Source: Bacteroidota bacterium (GTDB lineage Bacteria > Bacteroidota > Bacteroidia > Chitinophagales > Chitinophagaceae). From it: DNA of 64,000 nucleotides. The position numbers and the translations under genes were made by a program. How positions within the stretch are numbered: the first letter of the stretch is position 1; the number at the start of each line of letters is the position of its first letter. Below are positions 9,458 through 19,712 of this stretch, piece after piece. The notes beneath the pieces were generated by a model, which saw nothing but the letters and a program-made list of their open reading frames with translations, was not told the origin of the DNA and made no database searches. The DNA is taken from NCBI GenBank assembly GCA_030706605.1, contig JAUZOE010000021.1:1-64000 (forward strand). The letters run 5' to 3'.

Positions 9458-12157
9458 ATGAATTTGTTCAAGAATAAATCTGTAAAACTACTGCTTCAAT
9501 TTTTAGTTCTTATTATTATTGTTATAGGAACTTCCTGCAATCAATCAGCTTCAGATAAAAGTGCAGTGGATCCGAAGATTGCAAAACTGAAGTTGCCGGA
9601 AGGCTTTCATGCCGAGCATTTGTATAGCCCTAAAGAACACGGTCAGGGATCATGGGTGTCTATGACATTTGATAATAAGGGCCGGATCATTGCTTCTGAT
9701 CAATATGGAAATTTATATCGTGTGACAGTTCCTCCTGTCGGATACGACACCACAAAGTCAGGGGTAAAAGTGGAAAAACTTCCAATTGAGATCCCGGGCG
9801 ACACCTCAAAAGCAAGGGTAATAGCGGGTTTCGCTCATGGCTTGCTTTATGCTTTTAACAGCCTTTATGTTATGATCAATGATGAAGGTGACGCAGATAG
9901 CATTACCAGGAGCAGCGGACTTTACAGGCTTCAGGATACTAATAATGATGATGTATATGATAAACTTACATTATTAAAATCATTGAATGGCCGGGGTGAA
10001 CATGGACCGCATAGTCCTGTATTGAGTCCTGATGGAAAATCTATTTACATTATAGCCGGGAATTTTACAGATTTACCGAAAATGGATAATTACCGGTTAC
10101 CTGATACATGGAAAAACGATAATTTATTTCCTTTAATATTAGATCCTAATGGATTCGGAAATGATCGTCAACCACCCGGAGGCTGGATAGCAAAGACAGA
10201 TTCAGCCGGAAGTTACTGGGATTTGATTAGTGCAGGATACCGGAATCCTTTTGACATGGCTTTTAATGAAGACGGTGAGCTATTTACTTTTGATTCAGAT
10301 ATGGAATGGGATATGGGTTTGCCATGGTACAGGCCAATCAGGGTATGCCATGTGACCAGTGGTAGCGAATATGGCTATCGTGAAAATGATGGCAAATGGT
10401 CACCAAATTATCCGGACAATTTACCGGCTATATTAAATGTTGGCCAGGGATCCCCTACCAACGTTATGAGTGGCATGAATGCCCGCTTCCCCGAAAAGTA
10501 CCGGAGAGGATTGTTTACATTTGACTGGAGCTATGGAATTATTTACCATATAGATCTACAACCGGAAGGTTCATCCTATAAAGGAAAAGCGGAAGAGTTT
10601 ATTTCTGGAACACCTTTGCCTTTAACTGATGGGGCCATTGGACCTGATGGGGCAATGTATTTCCTTACCGGCGGACGTAGGATTGAGTCAGACTTGTACC
10701 GCGTTTATTATGGTGACAATAGTCAAAAAAATGAACCATTAGCTTCCAATGAATCAGCTTCAGTAGTTGAAGCCCGCAAGATCAGAGAGCAACTGGAAGG
10801 ATTCCAGGGTAAGCCTGATGCTACGGCTCTGAATATTGCATGGCCTTATTTAAAAAGTAATGACCGGTTTATTAGATATGCAGCCCGTATTGCTGTAGAA
10901 CACCAGCCGGTAACTGAGTGGCAGGAAAAAGCCTTGTCTGAAAAAGATCCCATCACTTTGACGCAGGCTATGATAGCCCTGGCACGTAATGGAAATAAAA
11001 ATTTAAAAGACAGGATATTTAAATCGCTGATGTCTGTTAATTACGCACAATTATCAGATTCTCAGCAGTTAGATCTTTTAAGAGCATTTGAACTAACCCT
11101 TTCGCGGATGGGTAAACCCGCTTCAGCTCAGGAAGGACAATTGATTTCTTTCCTTGAAACAAAATACCCTGCCTCCAATAATGAATTAAACCGCATGCTT
11201 TGCAAGATTCTTGCCTTTGTAGGAGATCCCCAGGAGGTAAGTAAAACAATGGCCTTAATTGAAGTGGCAAAAGATGATACTTCTTATCAAAAAACGGCTA
11301 CTCAATCCTCAGACCTGATTCTTCGTAATCCACAGTATGGAATGGATGTAGCCAATATGCTCGCGAATAAACCACCTGAACAACAAATTTATCTGGCAAT
11401 AGTTTTAAGCGAAGTTAAAAATGGATGGACTCCTGAGATGAGGGAAAAATATTTTAAAATATTTTATACTTTTTTAAGCAAAAAAGGAGGCAATTCATAT
11501 ATCGGGTATATCAATTCAGCCAGGAAGATGGCCTTAGCGAATGTGCCTAAAGATCAATTTGCACATTATGATAGCATTTCGGGAAGTGCTTTGCTCAACG
11601 AACGAGGGAATCATTTATCAGACAATACAATAAGACCCAAAGGGCCCGGACGGGATTGGACCGTGGAAGAAGCGCTTCCTTTAGTTCAAAATTTATCAGG
11701 GAGAGATTTTGCACAAGGGGAAGGCATGTTCAAAGCATCTCTTTGTAGCTCCTGCCATAATATGAGAGGCGAAGGTGGTTCAATTGGTCCTGATCTTACT
11801 CAATTGGGAACCAGGTTTTCTGCGAAAGACATCCTTGAATCAATTATTGAGCCCAGCAAAGTGATATCTGATCAATATGCTGCTACCAAATTCTTTTTAA
11901 AAGATGGAAGTTCAGCAATGGGAAGACTAATCAAAGAGGACAACGATAATTACTATATTTCTCAGAATCCATTTGCACCTCAGACGCTCAGGGAAATTCC
12001 AAAGAAAGATGTGACTTCAAGTAAACTATCAGATGTTTCTATCATGCTCCCGGGAATGATTAACAGGTTAAATCCTGAAGAACTTAAAGATCTGATGGCC
12101 TATTTGATGTCAGGAGGTGATAAAAACAATAAGGTATTTAAAGCAAAATCTGAATAA
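9458..12157 (+). CDS. Large lipoprotein with dehydrogenase-like propeller, HEAT-like region and C-terminal c-haem domain
   Basis: This 899-aa protein has a lipobox at about Cys27 (GTSC). Residues 40-420 resemble the soluble-glucose-dehydrogenase/PVC-type membrane-bound dehydrogenase propeller. About 430-720 is helical and HEAT-like. The C-terminal domain has one c-type haem site, CSSCH near residue 763, followed by GSIGPDLTQLG, as in the PVC-type haem-binding domain. It is likely a periplasm-facing oxidase that passes electrons to its haem. With DUF1080 and Gfo/Idh/MocA genes downstream, oxidation of a sugar to a keto-sugar is a reasonable inference, but no cofactor is proven. A paralogue lies at 20540. 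DUF4432 follows 51 nt downstream. Confidence 0.8.
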   Translation: MNLFKNKSVKLLLQFLVLIIIVIGTSCNQSASDKSAVDPKIAKLKLPEGFHAEHLYSPKEHGQGSWVSMTFDNKGRIIASDQYGNLYRVTVPPVGYDTTKSGVKVEKLPIEIPGDTSKARVIAGFAHGLLYAFNSLYVMINDEGDADSITRSSGLYRLQDTNNDDVYDKLTLLKSLNGRGEHGPHSPVLSPDGKSIYIIAGNFTDLPKMDNYRLPDTWKNDNLFPLILDPNGFGNDRQPPGGWIAKTDSAGSYWDLISAGYRNPFDMAFNEDGELFTFDSDMEWDMGLPWYRPIRVCHVTSGSEYGYRENDGKWSPNYPDNLPAILNVGQGSPTNVMSGMNARFPEKYRRGLFTFDWSYGIIYHIDLQPEGSSYKGKAEEFISGTPLPLTDGAIGPDGAMYFLTGGRRIESDLYRVYYGDNSQKNEPLASNESASVVEARKIREQLEGFQGKPDATALNIAWPYLKSNDRFIRYAARIAVEHQPVTEWQEKALSEKDPITLTQAMIALARNGNKNLKDRIFKSLMSVNYAQLSDSQQLDLLRAFELTLSRMGKPASAQEGQLISFLETKYPASNNELNRMLCKILAFVGDPQEVSKTMALIEVAKDDTSYQKTATQSSDLILRNPQYGMDVANMLANKPPEQQIYLAIVLSEVKNGWTPEMREKYFKIFYTFLSKKGGNSYIGYINSARKMALANVPKDQFAHYDSISGSALLNERGNHLSDNTIRPKGPGRDWTVEEALPLVQNLSGRDFAQGEGMFKASLCSSCHNMRGEGGSIGPDLTQLGTRFSAKDILESIIEPSKVISDQYAATKFFLKDGSSAMGRLIKEDNDNYYISQNPFAPQTLREIPKKDVTSSKLSDVSIMLPGMINRLNPEELKDLMAYLMSGGDKNNKVFKAKSE

Positions 12158-12208
12158 ATTGGGTTTGGTGTGAGATCAGTGACTAACTAAATATAGGAGA
12201 ATATAAAG

Positions 12209-13267
12209 TTGAAAGATCAAAACTGGAAAGGGAAAATATCCAACCATAATCAATTAGGGGGTATAGAAACTTCTGTAATTGATAATGGTTTAGGAAAAGG
12301 ATCCCGGATAGCATGGGTCAATACGGGAACAGGATTACGATATAAAGTGGTTATTGATAGAGCTATGGATATTGCGGATGCATTTTATAACCAACATAGT
12401 CTGGCATGGTTAAGCGAATTAGGAATTAGCTCACCCCAGCCTTTTTCTGACAAAGGGCTGGGATGGCTAAAAACATTTGGGGGAGGATTGCTTGTTACCT
12501 GTGGGCTTACTCATGTGGGAGGCCCCGAATCTGATGAATCGGGGGAAAGAGGTCTCCATGGATCCATCAGTAATATTCCTGCAGAGATTGAATCAATTAT
12601 ACAACCGGATCCTCTTGCTGGCGAAATGGAAATGAGCATTACAGGAAAAGTAAGACAAACGCAGATATTTGGTCCTTCGCTTGAATTGAAACGTACGATA
12701 TCAGGGACCCTTGGAAAGTCATCTATTCGCATTCATGATGAAGTAACCAACCATGGAAATACCTCGGTCCCTCACATGATATTGTACCATTGCAATTTTG
12801 GATGGCCTTTGGTTGATGAAGGGAGTGATATAATCTGGAATGGTAAATGGGAATCTCCAAATGCGGGTAATGAAGAAAAAATATTTAGAGAATCAAACAA
12901 TTTTCATAAGTGTCCGGCACCCATGAAATCTCATAATGGCAGTGGAGAGGAAGTGGCATTCATTGATATTAAGCAGGATAGTAATAGTCTCTGCTTTTGC
13001 GGGTTACATAATGCATCGCTTGGAATTGCAATGGTGATGAAGTTTAAAAAATCCCAATTGCCATGGTTGACCAACTGGCAACATTGGGGCAATGGAGAAT
13101 ATGTTACTGGGCTGGAGCCAGGTACAAACCCTCCTATTGGACAGGCAAAAGCCAGGCAACAGGGCACCCTGATACAATTAGCCCCGGGAGAAAAGAGAAT
13201 GTACGACCTGGAAATTGAGATATTAAATAATAAAGAAGAAATCAAAGAATTTATAAAAAAGGCATAA
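12209..13267 (+). CDS. DUF4432 aldose-1-epimerase-like protein
   Basis: This 352-aa protein has no signal peptide and resembles the DUF4432 branch of the galactose-mutarotase superfamily. Supporting segments are the early VIDRAMDIADA stretch, HGSISNIPAE near residue 113 (with a His) and LYHCNFGWPL near residue 192. The fold should be a beta-supersandwich binding a sugar in the cytoplasm. It starts with TTG at 12209, preceded 8 nt upstream by AGGAGA (12195-12200). The next in-frame ATG is some 50 codons later, inside the conserved region, so the TTG start is well supported. It lies 51 nt after the first haem dehydrogenase and 31 nt before the cupin gene, so it is probably in the same transcript. 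Confidence 0.8.
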   Translation: MKDQNWKGKISNHNQLGGIETSVIDNGLGKGSRIAWVNTGTGLRYKVVIDRAMDIADAFYNQHSLAWLSELGISSPQPFSDKGLGWLKTFGGGLLVTCGLTHVGGPESDESGERGLHGSISNIPAEIESIIQPDPLAGEMEMSITGKVRQTQIFGPSLELKRTISGTLGKSSIRIHDEVTNHGNTSVPHMILYHCNFGWPLVDEGSDIIWNGKWESPNAGNEEKIFRESNNFHKCPAPMKSHNGSGEEVAFIDIKQDSNSLCFCGLHNASLGIAMVMKFKKSQLPWLTNWQHWGNGEYVTGLEPGTNPPIGQAKARQQGTLIQLAPGEKRMYDLEIEILNNKEEIKEFIKKA

Positions 13268-13298
13268 TTAGAAATTAAAAACAAATCTTTTTAAATCT

Positions 13299-14513
13299 AT
13301 GGAAAAAGGAAATTTAGCGTCACAAGCATTAGAACAGGGAAAAGGTATTTTGAGGCTTGCACCCAACTGGGTACCACGGTCTTTTTGCGTCCCGGGCCGG
13401 AGAATAAAATTGCATCCTGATGATTATTATGTGCTGGGCGGAGAACGTGGCGGCATAGATGAACGATGGTTTTCCTCCACAACTCCTGCTAAAAACGGAC
13501 CTTTAACAGGGGAACATGAAGGTTTGAGTTTTATAGTATTTAACAATGGCGATAAGGAAGAATTATTGTTATTAAAAGATGCGGTGGACGAATTAAAAGG
13601 AACATTGATCGGTCAACGCTTGTGGAACGAATATGAAAGCTGGCCGATGTATTCTAAGTTTTTTGATAACATGGGACCGCTGCCGCATCATATTCATCAC
13701 AATGATGAAAAAGCAGCTTTAATAGGACAAAAGGGTAAACCCGAGGCTTATTATTTTCCACCGCAACTCAATAACCACGGTGGTGATTTTCCTTATACCT
13801 TTTTCGGCATTGCCCCCGGCACCACCAAAGAACAAATTCGTGAATGTCTTGTAAACTTTACAAAAGGCGATAACAAGATTACCAATTTTTCACAGGCATT
13901 TCGCCTGGAGCCGGGTACTGGCTGGGATGTGCCACCGGGCATGTTGCACGCACCGGGTAGTATGTGTACCTATGAACCGCAAAAAGCTTCAGATGTGTTT
14001 GCTATGTATCAATCGCTGGTAAATGAGGCAATCATCCCTGAAGTATTATTGTGGAATGGAACGCCGGAGGATCAGAAAGGTAATTTTGATGCTCTAATGG
14101 AGGTGATAGATTGGGAACTGAATGTAAATCCGAATATCCTGGAAACCCGTTTTATGAATCCGAAGCCTGTGAAACCTATTGAAGAAATGCAAACCGAAGG
14201 ATATATAGAAAACTGGATATGTTATCGATCACATGCTTTTAGTGCGAAAGAATTGACTGTGCAACCGGGTGCAAGTGTTACGATTAAAGACAGTGCGGCC
14301 TACGGTATGATTATGATGCAGGGACACGGAACTATGGGTGTGTGGGATGTAGAAACACCAGCGCTGATCCGTTACGGACAGTTGACCCACGACGAATATT
14401 TTGTCAGCGAAACAGCAGCAAAAGAAGGCGTCAAAATTGTAAACAAATCTTCAACTGACCCTATCGTAATGCTGAAACATTTCGGTCCGGAGAATCCTGA
14501 TCTGAAATTATAA
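13299..14513 (+). CDS. Phosphomannose-isomerase-like double cupin
   Basis: This 404-aa cytoplasmic protein resembles class I mannose-6-phosphate isomerase-like cupins. A metal-site motif PHHIHHND is at residues 129-136, equivalent to the QxHPND motif of PMI. A second site, VPPGMLHAPG, lies near residue 215, and a further cupin-like segment is at the C terminus (about 330-400). The protein is longer than a simple cupin and differs from housekeeping ManA, so it likely acts on a cluster-specific sugar rather than mannose-6-phosphate. It lies between DUF4432 and the TIM-barrel gene on the same strand. By eye this gene and the next two look richer in G/C than the surrounding AT-rich genes. Confidence 0.7.
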   Translation: MEKGNLASQALEQGKGILRLAPNWVPRSFCVPGRRIKLHPDDYYVLGGERGGIDERWFSSTTPAKNGPLTGEHEGLSFIVFNNGDKEELLLLKDAVDELKGTLIGQRLWNEYESWPMYSKFFDNMGPLPHHIHHNDEKAALIGQKGKPEAYYFPPQLNNHGGDFPYTFFGIAPGTTKEQIRECLVNFTKGDNKITNFSQAFRLEPGTGWDVPPGMLHAPGSMCTYEPQKASDVFAMYQSLVNEAIIPEVLLWNGTPEDQKGNFDALMEVIDWELNVNPNILETRFMNPKPVKPIEEMQTEGYIENWICYRSHAFSAKELTVQPGASVTIKDSAAYGMIMMQGHGTMGVWDVETPALIRYGQLTHDEYFVSETAAKEGVKIVNKSSTDPIVMLKHFGPENPDLKL

Positions 14514-14606
14514 TGATTCAATAAAAGAGTGAAGATAACTAGCTCGACGATGGTGAATTTTTCTTATGGCTTGTTACTATTAACCTAATACTTAAATTAT
14601 AACGAT

Positions 14607-15653
14607 ATGCAAGAAAACAATTATCCCAAACTACACAATGCAACATGGCCTGGCATTGTTGGAAAAGGGGAAGGTTCAGAACCTGTTATCTCGTTTGATA
14701 CTATGTTGGAGATGACAGCCGCCGCAGAAGTGGACGGAATGAAATTTGATGGAATTGATGTCGGACTTTTCAACCCTCATTTTGATGTAGAAAGTTCTGA
14801 CGATGATATTAAAAAAATCGTAGACAAAGTTGCCTCTTTTGGTCTTGAAATTGGTAGCCTGGTAGCGCCAATATGGCCACCAAGTGGAGGTTCTGCCATG
14901 GGGAGTAAAGAAGAAAGAGACCGTTTTGTAGAAATGGTACGCAAGTCTTGTCGCATTGCAAAAAAATTAAAAGATTTAGGCATCCGCAAAGGCGGTGTAG
15001 TTCGTATTGATTCGGCGACAGATCCGGAAAGCTGGACTAAAGACCCGGTCAATAATACTCAACTCATTGCAGCTACTTTTCGTGAGGCCTGTGATGTAGC
15101 AGCTGATTACGGAGAGAAACTTGCGGCGGAAGGTGAGATATGCTGGGGCGGCATGCATGGCTGGAAAAAAATGATCAATACATTGGAAGCGGTTGACAGA
15201 CCCAATATCGGTTTTCAGGCAGACATGGCCCATACCTTGCTGTATCTTTTGGGGTACAACTGCCCCGAAGACAGGATACTGCCAGCCGATTTTGACTGGA
15301 ACGATAAGGCAACTTTTGAAGAAGCTTTGAAGACATTGACTAATGCCCTACGTCCATGGACTATTGATTTCCATGTTGCGCAAAATGATGCAACGGTACA
15401 TGGCTCTGGTTCGCATGATAAGACTGGCCGTCATTGTCTTGCAACAGATCCGAATGGGAAACTGGATATTGCGAAACATGCGGGTTACTGGTTACGTGAT
15501 GAACAGGGCAAACTCACCAAAGCATTTAGGCATATCTGTTGGGACGGCTGTATGTTTCCTAATGAAGTAATGACACAGGTGCAGACGTGGAACGATATTC
15601 TTTCGGCAATGGTATCAGTTCGTCGCGCACATGGCTGGTATGAAGCAGAATAA
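14607..15653 (+). CDS. Sugar phosphate isomerase/epimerase (xylose-isomerase-like TIM barrel)
   Basis: This 348-aa protein matches the AP-endonuclease-2/xylose-isomerase-like TIM-barrel family. Likely metal-site segments are the [10 protein letters not shown] stretch near residue 173 (Glu), GFQADMAHT near 200 (Asp, His), DFHVAQND near 253 and [11 protein letters not shown]. There is no signal peptide, so it should act in the cytoplasm. Members near Gfo/Idh/MocA enzymes often isomerise, epimerise or dehydrate keto-sugars or inositols. It has 93 nt upstream to the cupin gene and 45 nt to the oxidoreductase downstream, consistent with an operon. Substrate is unknown. Confidence 0.8.
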   Translation: MQENNYPKLHNATWPGIVGKGEGSEPVISFDTMLEMTAAAEVDGMKFDGIDVGLFNPHFDVESSDDDIKKIVDKVASFGLEIGSLVAPIWPPSGGSAMGSKEERDRFVEMVRKSCRIAKKLKDLGIRKGGVVRIDSATDPESWTKDPVNNTQLIAATFREACDVAADYGEKLAAEGEICWGGMHGWKKMINTLEAVDRPNIGFQADMAHTLLYLLGYNCPEDRILPADFDWNDKATFEEALKTLTNALRPWTIDFHVAQNDATVHGSGSHDKTGRHCLATDPNGKLDIAKHAGYWLRDEQGKLTKAFRHICWDGCMFPNEVMTQVQTWNDILSAMVSVRRAHGWYEAE

Positions 15654-15698
15654 CAAGATTGTAATATTATTCTTCACCGTATTTAACCTGATATTATA

Positions 15699-16850
15699 AT
15701 GACAAAAAAGAAAGAACTAAGAATTGGATTAATCGGATGTGGTTTTATGGGACGTACGCATTCAAATGGTTATAATCGCGTTCCTAATTTTTTCCCGGAG
15801 CTGAAATATCATCCGGTACTAAAAGCAGTTTGTTCCCGTAACGAAGACAAAGTACGTGCCTTCGCCGAACAGTGGGGCTACGAATCTGTGGAGACAGATT
15901 GGAAAAAATTGATTGCCCGTGGTGATATAGATGCTGTAGATATTTGTACTCCCAACAATATGCATGCTGAAATAGCAATAGCAGCCGCCCAGGCAGGTAA
16001 GATGGTGTTGAGTGAAAAACCGCTGGCACGGAACCTGGCCGAAGCTCAGCAAATGGTAGATGCTGTGGAAAAGGCCGGAGTTAATAATACAGTATGGTAC
16101 AATTACAGACGTCTGCCGGCTGTTACTTTGGCTAAACAAATTATTGACTTGGGTAAGCTGGGAAAGATATTTCATTACCGCGCCAACTTCCTTCAGGACT
16201 GGACGATCAGTGCTGATCTGCCACAAGGAGGTGAAGCTCTGTGGCGTCTTGACGCAGATGCAGCTGGTTCCGGTGTTACCGGCGATTTACTGGCTCATTG
16301 CATCGATACAGCCATTTGGCTGAATGGTAGCATTAAAGATGTTTCTGCTATGACGGAAACTTTTATCAAAGAACGTGTACATCAGTTAACAGGGAAAGTG
16401 CAAAAGGTGAGTATTGATGATGCCTGTATTTTTCATTGTCATTTTGCAAACGGTTCGCTGGGATTGTTTGAGTCCACACGGTATGCACGTGGACACAAGG
16501 CTTTGTATACTTTTGAAATCAACGGAGAGCATGCTTCTATTCGCTGGGACCTGCACGACCTGAACCGTCTTGAATATTTTGATCATGCAGATGAATCGAA
16601 AGTACGTGGCTGGCGTTCCATTCATGTAACGGATGGGGATCATCCTTATATGGATAAATGGTGGGTGCCTGGTTTGGGAATTGGCTACGAACATTCATTT
16701 GTACACCAGGTAGCTGATTTTCTAAAAAGCCTCGAAACCGGAGAAATTTGTTCCCCTACTTTCAAGGAAGCTTTTGAAACACAGCAAGTCTGCGAAGCCG
16801 TTCTCGAATCAGCGGCGGCAAAAAGTTGGAAAGATACAGGCGCTGTATAA
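15699..16850 (+). CDS. Gfo/Idh/MocA-family NAD(P)-dependent oxidoreductase
   Basis: This 383-aa enzyme has the N-terminal Rossmann motif GLIGCGFMG (about residues 9-17) and the family catalytic-lysine motif SEKPLA near residue 107. A C-terminal alpha/beta domain carries [19 protein letters not shown], including the Asp/His pair typical of the substrate pocket. It lacks a signal peptide, so it is cytoplasmic; some relatives in Bacteroidota are Tat-exported, and this one is not. It probably oxidises or reduces a sugar or keto-sugar at C3 with NAD(P), working with the TIM-barrel isomerase 45 nt upstream and the DUF1080 hydrolase 95 nt downstream. Confidence 0.9.
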   Translation: MTKKKELRIGLIGCGFMGRTHSNGYNRVPNFFPELKYHPVLKAVCSRNEDKVRAFAEQWGYESVETDWKKLIARGDIDAVDICTPNNMHAEIAIAAAQAGKMVLSEKPLARNLAEAQQMVDAVEKAGVNNTVWYNYRRLPAVTLAKQIIDLGKLGKIFHYRANFLQDWTISADLPQGGEALWRLDADAAGSGVTGDLLAHCIDTAIWLNGSIKDVSAMTETFIKERVHQLTGKVQKVSIDDACIFHCHFANGSLGLFESTRYARGHKALYTFEINGEHASIRWDLHDLNRLEYFDHADESKVRGWRSIHVTDGDHPYMDKWWVPGLGIGYEHSFVHQVADFLKSLETGEICSPTFKEAFETQQVCEAVLESAAAKSWKDTGAV

Positions 16851-16945
16851 AGTTGATCAGAGTTGAGAATATGTTTATAACCAAGATCGGGATTTTTTCT
16901 ATAATAAAATTTAAATAAAAATTGTTTAACTAATCAATTACCATC

Positions 16946-17743
16946 ATGTACAAATCAGTAAAATCTTTCTGGAACATATGTTCTATTTCAATGCTATTGG
17001 CAGTCCTGATCTTAAGCAGTTGCCAATCCTCAGACAATCATCAGGACGGCCAAGCAAAAGTAGCCACAACAGATTCTGCAGGCTTTGTGCCAATATTTGA
17101 TGGAACAACGCTTACGGGCTGGGAAGGAGACACTGCCGTGTGGCACGTAAAAGACGGCGCAATTGTAGGCCAGGTGACTGCTACGTCCACGCCACTTAAA
17201 GCGAATTCTTTCCTGATATGGAAAGGTGGTACACCATCTGATTTTGAACTTACCGGAGAATATGAAATTTCACCAGAAGGTAATAGCGGTATTCAGTATC
17301 GCAGTGAAGAAGTAGAAGGTGTTCCATATGGTTTAAGAGGCTATCAATTTGACATTGATGGAGCCAATACCTATACTGGTCAAAACTATGAAGAGCGTGG
17401 AAGAGACATTATTGCATTTCGTGGGCAGAAAGTAACTCTTCCGGCAGTAACGGAACCCATAGATTCGCTTGCAAAACGTAATGTTTGGTCGGCTTCAGTT
17501 GTAACAGGTTCTTTTGGTAGTGCAGATTCTTTAAAAACATTGATCCATGATGGTTGGAACAACTTCCGCATTGTAGCAAATGGTAATCATTTGCAACATT
17601 ACGTCAATGGTATATTGATGTGTGAAATTACGGATAATGATACTGCCAATCGTAAAGCATCAGGTTTGATTGGTTTGCAAATACATGCAGGCCATATTAT
17701 GAGAGTAGCTTATCGGAATCTTCAGTTTAAAGAAATAAAATAG
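16946..17743 (+). CDS. DUF1080 lipoprotein, 3-keto-disaccharide hydrolase family
   Basis: This 265-aa lipoprotein has a lipobox near Cys26 (LILSSC). One DUF1080 domain (about residues 48-263) starts with FVPIFDGTTLTGWEG and ends in HAGHIMRVAYRNLQF. DUF1080 proteins adopt a concanavalin-like beta-sandwich, and characterised members cleave 3-keto-glycosides. The family motif around GNSGIQYRSE (near residue 112) is present. Lipid anchoring implies action outside the cytoplasm, so its substrate would have to be oxidised there, probably by one of the haem dehydrogenases of this cluster. It is the last gene before a 392-nt gap, so it may end the first transcript of the cluster. Confidence 0.9.
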   Translation: MYKSVKSFWNICSISMLLAVLILSSCQSSDNHQDGQAKVATTDSAGFVPIFDGTTLTGWEGDTAVWHVKDGAIVGQVTATSTPLKANSFLIWKGGTPSDFELTGEYEISPEGNSGIQYRSEEVEGVPYGLRGYQFDIDGANTYTGQNYEERGRDIIAFRGQKVTLPAVTEPIDSLAKRNVWSASVVTGSFGSADSLKTLIHDGWNNFRIVANGNHLQHYVNGILMCEITDNDTANRKASGLIGLQIHAGHIMRVAYRNLQFKEIK

Positions 17744-18135
17744 TATTTCTCTTTGGAAGAAAATTTAAAAATCAATAAACAAAAGTCTAAGTTTTGTTTT
17801 TGTTATAGATTTTGCCTTCATGAATAATACAAAATGGAATGGATTAGATGGTTATAAATAATTTATAAAATTTATTGAGCTTTCATTAAAAAATACATGA
17901 TATATTTGTGTGAACGAATTGCTTTTATCACAACTTTATACAAAAATAAGTAGCCAAAAATGTTTTATGCGGCAGCAGACAATTTACTGACTTCTAAATG
18001 GTCAATAGCCGTCTGTATGTGTCGTCCTTGTGTTTCAGAAAATCTGATTAGGTGCAGTTTGAAAATGAAATAGGAAATTAAAATATAGAAATATTTTATT
18101 CAATTACCATTTTAAATAGTTTTAATAAAACAGTT
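17744..18135. other. 392-nt intergenic region, possible gene remnant
   Basis: No intact gene. A patch at about 17965-18070 is less AT-rich than its surroundings. Its minus strand reads as a plausible C-terminal peptide containing SETQGRHIQTAIDHLEV and ending in KLSAAA at a TAA (17965-17967). It may be a decayed gene end. A -7 promoter match lies at 17901-17908 on the plus strand. Confidence 0.4.
17901..17908 (+). promoter_or_regulatory. Putative -7 promoter element upstream of the MFS gene
   Basis: TATATTTG matches TAnnTTTG. A TTG lies at 17875-17877, 23 nt upstream, slightly wider than usual. If used, it gives a leader of about 220 nt before the MFS start at 18136. Confidence 0.35.
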
Positions 18136-19410
18136 ATGGAAAAAACGATCAAGCCAAACAAATTATTTGTAGCAAGTTGCCTTGCATTATTAGTTACCTC
18201 ATTATCATTTGGGATACGAGCAGGAACAATGAATAACCTGATGGTTCAGTTTCATTTGGACGCAAAACAAATGGGATTAATAGCGGGTACTGCTTTTTGG
18301 GGATTCCCATTGGCAATCATCATCGGAGGGATGATTGTGGATGTTGTGGGAATGAAACGGCTGTTATTGCTGGCTTTTATTCTCCATTTGATTGGGATCA
18401 TATTCACGGTTTTCTCAACAGGTTTTTTCAGTTTGTATATTTCTACACTATTTATAGGTGTAGCCAACGGACTGGTGGAAGCAGCTTGTAATCCCCTGGT
18501 AACCTCTATTTATCCAGAAAATAAAACAACGAAATTAAACCATTTTCATTTTTGGTTTCCGGCCGGGATTGTTATAGGGACGTTGGTTTCATTTGGATTT
18601 GCGAATATAGGTTGGGGCTGGGAATTGCAGGTGGCTACGATGCTGATTCCAACAGTTATCTATGGTTACTTATTTTTTAGACTTGATTTTCCTGTTACAG
18701 AAAGGGTATCTTCAGGAGTATCGACAAAAGAAATGTATAAGGCGATATTAAAGCCACTGTATATATTTTTATTTATCTGTATGTTGGGTACAGCTATTAC
18801 AGAACTTTTTACCAACCAGTGGGTAGGGGTATTACTGCAAAACGTCACCAAAAGTGCCATACTGGTTTTGGCGCTGGTATCTGCGGTACAGGCATTAGCC
18901 CGAAGCGTAGCAGGTCCAGTAGTACACCGGGTATCACCTTCAGGGTTATTATTAATGTCAGCAATTATTTCCACTATTGGAATCTACCTGTTAGGTACTT
19001 TAACGGGCGGGGCTATATTTATTGGAGCAATTATTTTTGGTATTGGCGTAGCCTATTTCTAGCCTACGATGCTTGGTTTTGTATCAGAAAATATTCCCAA
19101 ATCCGGAGCCTTAGGTATTAATTTACTGGGAGGGGCTGGTATGTTTGCTGTATCAATATATATGTTTTTTATGGGCGGGTATTACGATAGTCTCATAGCT
19201 GCGGTTTTGCCAAGCGGGGCTAATATTGACGCTTACCGTTCTGCGGCTCCGGGCACAAGTGAAGCAGCAGCTTATTCTCAAGCGCAACTGGCTGCAGGTC
19301 CACAAGTAATTATGGCTACCAATATCATTCCGTTAGTATTGGTATTTGCCTTTCTTTTTCTATATATTTATCAAAGATCAAGAAAGAAAAAGAGATTGGA
19401 AGTTGCATAA
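18136..19410 (+). pseudogene. MFS sugar transporter interrupted by an in-frame amber codon
   Basis: Two ORFs, 18136-19062 and 19063-19410, lie in one frame and together encode a normal-length (about 424 residues) 12-helix major-facilitator protein. They are separated only by a TAG at 19060-19062 (codon 309). The surrounding peptide reads VAYF-stop-PTMLGFVSEN, where related transporters usually have a Trp, so TGG to TAG is the simplest change. Helices before and after look undamaged, including an N-terminal MFS signature-like segment (GMIVDVVGMKRLLL). TAG also ends other genes here (DUF1080, eboF, T9SS protein), which argues against general recoding. It is the only transporter of the sugar cluster. 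It may be a true pseudogene, a strain polymorphism, a suppressed codon or a sequence error. Confidence 0.88.
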
Positions 19411-19712
19411 TGTGAGTCTATTATAAAAGGATAATCTAATGGACGGATTAAATATCGATTGGGATTGTTAGTAATATTTATGTAAAAAAAAGGATTGTAT
19501 ATACAGGACTTACCAAAATGGATTACTTTGCTAAAGCTAATTATTCTTGTAGAGTATAATAATTTGGTTTTATTTGCCATCGATGTAAATATCGTACCTG
19601 AACAATACTAACGAATTATATAATAAGAGTTCAGGAGCATATAGAATATGCTCCTGAACTGGTTTTTAAGATTGCTGAGTTTACTTAATAAATTAATACT
19701 AAATAATAAACA
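19411..19712. other. 302-nt intergenic region after the MFS gene
   Basis: No gene is seen. It contains the strong terminator at 19628-19667, which separates the MFS transcript from the ThuA and second dehydrogenase genes. Those two genes must therefore have their own promoter or rely on read-through; no TAnnTTTG match lies between 19667 and 19713. Confidence 0.6.
19628..19667 (+). terminator. Rho-independent terminator after the MFS gene
   Basis: A perfect 15-bp stem (arms 19628-19642 and 19646-19660, core TTCAGGAGCAT) with a 3-nt loop is followed by GGTTTTT. It lies 218 nt after the MFS stop. Confidence 0.85.

Noticed and set aside
19069-19410. Separate small membrane protein after the MFS gene
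   Set aside because: It is in the same frame as 18136-19062 with only a TAG between, and it supplies the missing last helices of the transporter, so it is the 3' part of one broken gene.
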